Below, piece after piece: positions 57,640-64,000 of a DNA stretch of 64,000 nt. The notes beneath the pieces were generated by a model. It searched no databases. It was not told the origin of the DNA and worked only from the letters and a program-made list of their open reading frames with translations. The DNA is from Arabidopsis thaliana (lineage: Eukaryota > Streptophyta > Magnoliopsida > Brassicales > Brassicaceae), in assembly GCF_000001735.4 (NCBI RefSeq), contig NC_003070.9:10162001-10226000 (forward strand). Direction: 5' to 3'. The position numbers and the translations under genes were made by a program. Position 1 is the first letter of the stretch. Each line of letters begins with the position of its first letter.

Positions 57640-59010
57640 AATCGGAAAGTGCGAAATTGAACCGTTGGAGCCGCTTGAAACTTGGAAAAGGCTTGAGAGT
57701 TAAGGAGGAGACTAAAAAAGACTTGAGTAAACGTAACAGAGAGAGAAGCTAAGCGTTTTTGGAGGATGTGCCGTGAAGATGACGGAGACGAAGATGGGAC
57801 TTGGAGAAGAAAAAGGTAAGCTGAAAGTAGTCACGAGCTGATTGGTACATTTGGACTCTTCTTCCTCTTTACTTGTATTTACGCTTTCTCTCATTTATTT
57901 TCTCTTCTATTGGTCAATGATCAACATGAATAGTGTATTTGACAACATTTAACCGAAGTACCGAACCAAACCAAATTCGGTTGTAAAATCAAACAAATAT
58001 TGGACGTGATTACTGATTAGTATAATCTTGTACCACTCACAAAATTGATAGCAAAAACGATGCAAAGAGCAATATTCTTATTATTTGTTTTGGTGTTGCG
58101 CTCTCTATTCGTTATTTATTTATTTTGTACTGCTTTTAACTACAGTTTTGTTCGTTCGTCACCGATTGATCGTTTACAATTACAAAAGAATATACACAGT
58201 TGATTTTTTGGTGGCATATCTAGAATCCATAGATCTATGCGTTACTTATAAAGTTTATATAAGCTGACCACGACTGAGTATGGTAGCGTGATTGTTAAAT
58301 AACTAAACAATTATGAGATACCTTTTCACTTTTCACTTGCATTTTTGTGGAATATCATCATTTTAGGTGTGGGCCGATTAGAGAATGACAACATTTTGAT
58401 AGGGGAAAGCAAAAAAAATTGGCGCAACCAACTCAATCTATCATTTTCAAACCTTTTATTTTATAATAACTCCAGAATGGATAAATAAATACACACAAAT
58501 ACCAACTTAGCTCACATATTATTTCAATCAATAATTATGCTGTTATTATACCAGGAGTTTTCTTTGTCTTCATATCTTCTGAAAGTTTGGATTTTGTTTA
58601 CACTGAAGTTATGTTATAAGTATGACATACTAAAGTATGCTTACATACATAATGCAAAATATGTATATAATTTTTCTTTTATGATATATAAAAATATTTA
58701 ATTCATATAAACAGAACCATAATTATCATCTTTACAAAAAACTCACCTAACCAGTGAATATTCCATTATACAAAAGAGAGATTAGTAAATTCAATTTGTT
58801 TTTGTGTGTTTACTAATTAAAAGGGATTAAACGGTTGGCTAACGAACACTCTTGTCAGCAGGCTGCTTTCCAACACCGTTGCGGGGTTGCCCTCATAAAC
58901 GTATTTGCATGCTAACAGTGCCAAATGCCAATTATTGTTTTTTAATTTTTGACCAACTATTGATTTCATTTATTTATTACTAATTGTTAAAAATCAAAAT
59001 AAAATTAGTT
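57640..59010. other. DUF688 promoter and AT-rich spacer
   Basis: The 5'UTR exon and promoter of the minus-strand DUF688 gene lie in the first few hundred bases. The rest has no supported gene. Confidence 0.45.
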
Positions 59011-59014
59011 AGGC

Positions 59015-59293
59015 AACACTAGACTTACAAATTCTTTGGAAATGCTTGTCGGTGGCTTGTGAGGAAGAGTTGTGTTGCTATTATGGAGTCCTTTTACATG
59101 TTCTCTCATTAGCTTATCTTTTAGGAGCTTTTCCTCCTTATGTTTGTTTGCCCTTTAATTTGGGTCTTAGTCTTTGGAGGTTTCTATGTACCCATCAATG
59201 TTGTCTCCGAAAAGATCTTGTTCTTGTCTGTTTTGTATATCTCTACCGCAGCTAATGAATGAAATCTTTAGACGGAAAAAAATAACACTAGAC
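59015..59293 (+). mobile_element. Retroposed insert with 10-bp target duplication
   Basis: The direct repeat AACACTAGAC at 59015-59024 and 59284-59293 flanks a 259-base insert that is less AT-rich than its surroundings and ends in GACGGAAAAAAAT. An A-rich 3' end with a 10-bp target duplication is the signature of LINE-driven insertion. The insert has a 69-codon open frame without a known domain (LLHVLSLAYLLGAFPPYVCL). It could be a 5'-truncated LINE, a SINE lacking visible pol III boxes, or a processed copy of a host transcript. Confidence 0.65.
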
Positions 59294-59839
59294 AAGATGA
59301 AATTAGGTTGATGAAATTTAGTTTCTAGAAATTTAGTAACAATTTTTTCTTCTCTCTTTTTTCCTCACTTAACCCTCTAACATAATCAATTAATCATGTA
59401 TGTTGGTAATTTGTTTTACACGCTATATCTTATAGAATATCGTCGATAAAATTATGTACGACATGTTTTAACTTATAACATCTTCATGAGAGGAGGACCA
59501 GGAGGTAAGTCTTGACTCTTGATTCTTGCGAAAATAAAGAACAAAATGTTGGGTGATTGTTATTTTTTCGGGATAATGATGAATATTAGATAAGTCACGC
59601 TTACATCGACAAAAATTATATGGATGGACTACATTTGTGGTTAGTTGTTTATAAATCAATTTACCGAACATGAAACTATATTTTTACATGGTGTTGTAAT
59701 AATGTTAACACGTTCGCATTACCCGGACGGAAAGGTGGTGTTGAACGGTGATGGTAATAAAAAGATTGTATTAGAGTGTATATACTTCGTTTAGTTATGG
59801 TTTAGTTTGGTTAGTAATTATGGTTTAGTTTATTTTGTA

Positions 59840-60371
59840 TCTATATATATATTTTTGCAACACTTTTATGAAATAAATCTTCAAGTTGGGATTTATTTAC
59901 AACCCAATGCCATTGGCATTTAATATTTAACAATTTTATTTTCAAATCTAAATATAAACTAATTTTGTTACTAAAATTTAGGAAACTAAAATAAATATAT
60001 CACAACAATTATTTAAATCTTTCCAAATCTAAACTAAAATATACTACTCACTAATATTCCTATTTAAGAGGATCAATTAGCATTAACGGTATATTATTAT
60101 TGATATATATGAACTTTATAAAACATTAATAATATTTATCCTTATAAAAAAATATTAAAATATCATAAAACGAGTTATATAACGGGACGGATTTGGATTG
60201 ATATAACACGAGTTAAATCTTTATTTATTATTTTATCATCACCAAATTTTTTATTTACAATATTATATAAAATTATATAACTTTAATACTAAATTTAAAC
60301 CATAAAATTTAATATTATTATATATATGAATTAAACATTTTTCCTGTGGTGTACCACGGGTTAAATCCTAG
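59840..60371 (+). mobile_element. Helitron-like nonautonomous element
   Basis: The 3' end shows the Helitron pattern: hairpin CCTGTGGT-GT-ACCACGGG at 60343-60360, then seven bases and CTAG, followed by host T. A matching 5' end TCTATATATATA preceded by A is present at 59840, so the insertion would lie between A and T as for Helitrons. There is no coding capacity inside; the body is AT-rich. The 3' end is convincing, the 5' end is only a candidate. Confidence 0.5.
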
Positions 60372-61460
60372 TTTAAGCTTAATCATGTATCTCATTTACG
60401 TTTAATGAAGGTTTCACTATGGTTGATAGATTGTGTTGGTGTGTTGGTCAACAAATTCCAGCACAAAATAGTTGTGTTAGAGGAGAAAAGAGATTGATAA
60501 ATATGTAGAGGACATGAAGATAAAGGGTGAGAGTGATATTTTGATCTTGAAAAAAATAATTATGGAGTAACTGATAAGTGATCATGGACAAAAATGAAAT
60601 TAAGAGAATGATTTTCCATTCATTTAATTTGTTTAGATAACTTCATCTTCTTCTTTTTCTTCATTCTCTTAATTTCAACTTTGTCCATTATCATTCAATC
60701 CAATCACTCATCAATCAATTAGCCTTGACTAATTGTACAGACATAATAATTAAATCAGTAAAAGTCAAAAGCTATTATCATCAAGCAATGGAATCCCATC
60801 CCAGACTGCAATTAACAAATGGCAATTGAGAGTTTAACAGAATTTGACAACTTCTTTTTGTTTTTCTAATTGACAACTTTTTATTTGGTCAAATCCTATT
60901 GAACTATAATATACTATTATTATAGTTTATTGGTGCTAAGAATGTGAACCAAAGTGATTAGTTAGCAAGTAATAACCTTATTGCACACTATAATACTTTC
61001 TTATATTTCTTCTAGTATGGTTACGTTTTAGTGTTAAACTAAAAGAACTGACAAAAAGAAAAAAATTAGATATAGCCATTAGTTATAACTTATAGCTCAT
61101 GATGTCACATATGTATCATGTGGCTTACATTTGTTCAATTATCCCAGAGATAGTGATTTGTTATCCATAAGCCATATCACTAACCTTTTTTATGGACAGA
61201 TTCCAAGTCTTCAAAATAAAATTTCAACTACATGTATTACTCTACATAATAAGGTTGGAAGCTGATTTATGCAACGAAGCCATCTTTTTTATACTTCCTA
61301 CGATCTTTAAATAAAAATGCTCAGAGGTACAGAGGACACAATCCAAGGTGAAATAAAAAAGTGAACCAAAAATTAACGAAATAGAAGTGTCTTAAAATTA
61401 AGCAGATAGAGATAGGGAACGAAGAAATAAGATCGTTGAACAGAAAAAACTTGAAACAAT
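60372..61460. other. Spacer before Alba gene 3' end
   Basis: No gene seen. An imperfect inverted repeat at about 60590-60680 (AAATTAAGAGAATGA against TCATTCTCTTAATTTCAAC) may mark a small foldback. The right end contains the Alba 3'UTR. Confidence 0.45.
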
Positions 61461-62592
61461 CTAGTTTTGCTCTTGGGCTTCTGCAGCCTCCTTCTCTTCA
61501 TTAGCTGCAGCCATTAGTTCATCAAACTTCTCAGACTTGGCAAGCGTGATCTCAATCTACAAGTCACAGTGTCACCAATTTAGCAACCAACATAGCAATT
61601 TCCCAGAGAACAAAAATCATTAGACGGAAGCTAGAATTCCACAGCATAAGCAATTTATCAAATGATTCGAAAATATATACCTTAGCTTTCTGCACAGGAC
61701 GACCCCTTGAATCATCCTTGATATCCACAGTCGATGTCATGATCTCTGCAGGAAAAAACAATATCCAAATAAGCAAAACTTAGTCACTGAATCTTTCAAA
61801 TCTCTTGTGCTAACATTAACTCATTCAAGATTAAGAAGATCTTACTCTTTTCAACAGCAAAGCCATTGTTCTTCAATATCTCAGCGACCGTAACAACAGT
61901 GGCAATAGCTGCACAACGCACAAATCAATGTTTTATGAGAAACCAGAATAAACTCTTCCAATAAAGAAAGCTCGGATAAGATATTACAAAATCACAGAAG
62001 ATAAAAGATTCTATGTCATAACAATAAAAGGAAACAGCTTTTCTGATAATAACTTTGAATTTAATGAACTCAGTTACATAGTTTAAAAACCATACATATT
62101 AGATTTGATATATAAACAAGATCATAAAGAATAAACATTACCCATTCCTAGTGCAGACAATTCGACATCAGTGTACTGCTGCATGTACCTCTGTTAACAA
62201 AACACCAAACATGGTCAATAACATAAACAGGTTTAATCAAATCTAAAGAGCAAAACAAAGTTCACAAATCTAAGGAACAAACATTGATAAAGAGTCACAT
62301 AAACAACACAGAACCACCAGTAATAACTCATCAAAGTCAATAACAGATAAATTAACACTCATGAACAATCACAGACATTTCCAGACTTGGTACTCAAATA
62401 AGAACACTTCGAATCCATAGATTTCAATCTAAATACGAATTTATTAAGATTCGATTAAAAGGGTTTCGTTACCTTGGCGAGATTGACGTAGAAGAACAAT
62501 GGTTTCTTAGTGTTGGAAACTTGAATCCGATTCTTCTTCTGGGTATCAACAGCCAAGTTCATGTTGTTAACTCCTTCCGTGATCTCTTCCAT
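61461..62592 (-). CDS. At1g29250: Alba DNA/RNA-binding protein
   Basis: Five coding exons (62592-62473, 62190-62142, 61908-61846, 61745-61681, 61556-61461) give 130 aa. The fold is a single Alba domain: RIQVSNTKKPLFFYVNLAKR, YMQQYTDVELSALGMAIATV, VTVAEILKNNGFAVEKKIMT and STVDIKDDSRGRPVQKAKIE are contiguous and match the archaeal/eukaryotic Alba and Rpp20/Rpp25 superfamily. The C-terminus is acidic and Ala/Glu-rich. Plant Alba proteins bind RNA and DNA-RNA hybrids, and related members stabilise genomes by binding R-loops. The ATG at 62592 follows in-frame upstream sequence that lacks an earlier credible start. It shares a promoter with PEX7. Confidence 0.94.
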
Positions 62593-62922
62593 TGAATCTA
62601 ACTCAGAAAAATTAAAACTTCTCCTCTCGAATTTAGATTTCTCTCTCACTTTTATCTCAGAAAACGAATGAAATTGAAGAGACAGAGAGACGACGATGAA
62701 GCTTGAACCAAACCCCCAAAAAACCCTAACTTGAAATGCCAAACGACATCGTTTTAACACAACCTACACAAATGGGCTAGGCTCCAGCCCAATAGGCCCA
62801 ATTGGGGGGAAAATTAATTCTGCGATGAGCAAAATCGGCGTTATCCGATCAGATCGTTGAATTGAATCTTCGAGAAGACTCTTCTTTTGATTCAATCACT
62901 CACCGGAGAAGAAGAAGAAGCT
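62593..62922. promoter_or_regulatory. Bidirectional promoter of Alba and PEX7
   Basis: Only 330 bases separate the two start codons. In the middle, at 62773-62800, are TGGGCT, AGCCCA and GGCCCA, i.e. three site II (TGGGCY) elements in both orientations, without a TATA box. This is typical of shared promoters of constitutive plant genes bound by TCP factors. Confidence 0.7.
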
Positions 62923-63876
62923 ATGCCGGTGTTCAAAGCTCCGTTCAATGGCTACTCTGTGAAATTCAGTCCATTCTACGAGTCACGCCTCGCCGTCGCT
63001 ACAGCTCAGAACTTCGGAATTCTCGGAAACGGCCGAATCCATGTCCTCGAGCTCGCTCCTGGAGCTCCAGGCGTAACTGAATCCGTCTCGTACGATACAG
63101 CCGACGCTGTATACGACGTATGTTGGTCAGAATCTCATGACTCTGTGCTCATCGCCGCAATTGGTGACGGCTCAGTGAAGATTTACGACACAGCTCTTCC
63201 TCCTCCTTCTAATCCGATTAGATCATTCCAAGAGCACGCGCGTGAGGTTCAATCTGTGGATTACAATCCCACGCGGCGCGATTCGTTTCTCACTTCTTCG
63301 TGGGATGATACGGTTAAGCTTTGGGCTATGGATCGTCCGGCGAGTGTAAGGACTTTTAAGGAACATGCTTATTGCGTTTATCAAGCAGTTTGGAATCCTA
63401 AACATGGTGATGTGTTTGCTTCTGCTTCTGGAGATTGTACTTTAAGGATTTGGGATGTTAGAGAACCTGGATCAACTATGATCATCCCTGCTCATGATTT
63501 TGAGATTTTGTCTTGTGATTGGAATAAGTATGATGATTGTATTTTAGCTACTTCTTCAGTGGATAAGACAGTTAAGGTTTGGGATGTTAGGAGTTATAGA
63601 GTTCCTTTGGCTGTGCTTAATGGTCATGGATATGCGGTGAGGAAGGTGAAATTCTCGCCGCATAGGAGGAGTTTGATAGCTTCTTGCTCTTATGATATGA
63701 GTGTTTGTCTTTGGGACTATATGGTGGAAGATGCTTTGGTTGGTAGGTATGATCATCATACAGAGTTTGCTGTTGGGATCGATATGAGTGTTCTTGTTGA
63801 AGGTTTAATGGCGAGTACTGGTTGGGATGAGCTTGTTTATGTTTGGCAGCAAGGGATGGATCCTAGAGCCAGTTGA
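62923..63876 (+). CDS. PEX7: Peroxisomal PTS2 import receptor PEX7
   Basis: A single exon of 317 aa from ATG at 62923 (MPVFKAPFNGYSVKFSPFYE); the longer open frame upstream starts at TTG and is not used. It is a WD40 beta-propeller with six or seven repeats, visible as EVQSVDYNPTRRDSFLTSSW-DDTVKLWAM, CVYQAVWNPKHGDVFASASG-DCTLRIWDV, EILSCDWNKYDDCILATSSV-DKTVKVWDV and VRKVKFSPHRRSLIASCSYD-MSVCLWDY. PEX7 binds the N-terminal PTS2 signal of matrix proteins such as thiolase in the cytosol and docks with PEX5 and PEX14 for import. The length and N-terminus match At1g29260. Confidence 0.97.
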   Translation: MPVFKAPFNGYSVKFSPFYESRLAVATAQNFGILGNGRIHVLELAPGAPGVTESVSYDTADAVYDVCWSESHDSVLIAAIGDGSVKIYDTALPPPSNPIRSFQEHAREVQSVDYNPTRRDSFLTSSWDDTVKLWAMDRPASVRTFKEHAYCVYQAVWNPKHGDVFASASGDCTLRIWDVREPGSTMIIPAHDFEILSCDWNKYDDCILATSSVDKTVKVWDVRSYRVPLAVLNGHGYAVRKVKFSPHRRSLIASCSYDMSVCLWDYMVEDALVGRYDHHTEFAVGIDMSVLVEGLMASTGWDELVYVWQQGMDPRAS

Positions 63877-64000
63877 TTCATAAGTAAGTTTGTGATTGCA
63901 AAACAGTTTCATCTTTATTTGTTGTGGAATTGGTTTGGTTTTTGTTAAAGGAATGTAGTTGGAATAAAGTTGGGATCTTGCTTAAGAAGAAATGTAAGTT

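Noticed and set aside
62887-62922. Twelve extra N-terminal residues on PEX7
   Set aside because: The frame begins at TTG. The conserved PEX7 start MPVFKAPFNG is at 62923.
1-64000. CRISPR arrays, prophage, operons or bacterial origin
   Set aside because: Gene structure (GT-AG introns, plant protein families, pol III tRNA with internal boxes) is that of a plant nuclear genome, and no regularly spaced repeats occur.

Overview
The window is nuclear DNA of a flowering plant. It is AT-rich (roughly 65-70% by eye), genes are compact with many short GT-AG introns and long AT-rich spacers, and there is an RNA polymerase III tRNA gene plus relics of eukaryotic transposons. The order of genes and the exact lengths of the spliced products (RPN6 419 aa, the Dof factor COG1 175 aa, SCAR3 1020 aa, CIPK18 520 aa, PEX7 317 aa) match what I recall of Arabidopsis thaliana chromosome 1, about At1g29090 to At1g29260. 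That placement and the locus names are recalled, not searched.

Left part (1-12 kb): two papain-like cysteine protease genes point away from each other (2385-1103 on minus, 9683-11071 on plus) with a small farnesylatable heavy-metal-domain protein (HIPP) between them. The two protease promoters are inverted copies of each other. A third protease survives only as its last codons and 3' flank near 8.4-8.8 kb. The plus-strand protease has lost one base just after its active-site cysteine. A LINE RNase H relic lies downstream.

Middle left (12-23 kb): a DUF676/lipase-like alpha/beta hydrolase with 11 coding exons, a pollen Ole e 1-like secreted protein, the proteasome lid subunit RPN6 (single coding exon behind a 5'UTR intron), and the Dof factor COG1 on the minus strand.

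Centre (23-45 kb): a long gene-poor spacer with SINE-like and MITE-like pieces, then SCAR3 (actin/Arp2/3 activator, minus strand) with a partial duplicate of its own 3' exons just downstream. Next is a CACTA-like repeat, a DC1 zinc-finger gene whose N-terminal repeat region is out of frame with its DC1 domains, and a frameshifted DUF295 pseudogene. Copies of the shared DC1/DUF295 3' ends lie upstream of the DC1 gene. A PADRE/DUF4228 gene, a foldback element, an orphan small ORF and a tRNA-Glu(CTC) follow.

Right part (46-64 kb): ordinary conserved genes, namely an O-fucosyltransferase-family Golgi-type protein, an HCNGP-like nuclear protein, the calcium-signalling kinase CIPK18, a DUF688 protein, an Alba DNA/RNA-binding protein, and the peroxisomal PTS2 receptor PEX7. 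Alba and PEX7 are head to head over a 330-bp promoter rich in TGGGCY motifs. A retroposed insert with a 10-bp target duplication and a Helitron-like 3' end lie in the spacer at 59-60.4 kb.

I see no operon-like co-functional cluster. The unusual content is a record of local duplication, decay and small transposon insertions. No wholly new system is evident. The observations most worth checking are the catalytic-site frameshift in the 9.7-11.1 kb protease, the broken DC1 gene, the SCAR3 tail duplication, the duplicated splice donor in the HCNGP-like gene, and the CIPK18 3' hairpin.
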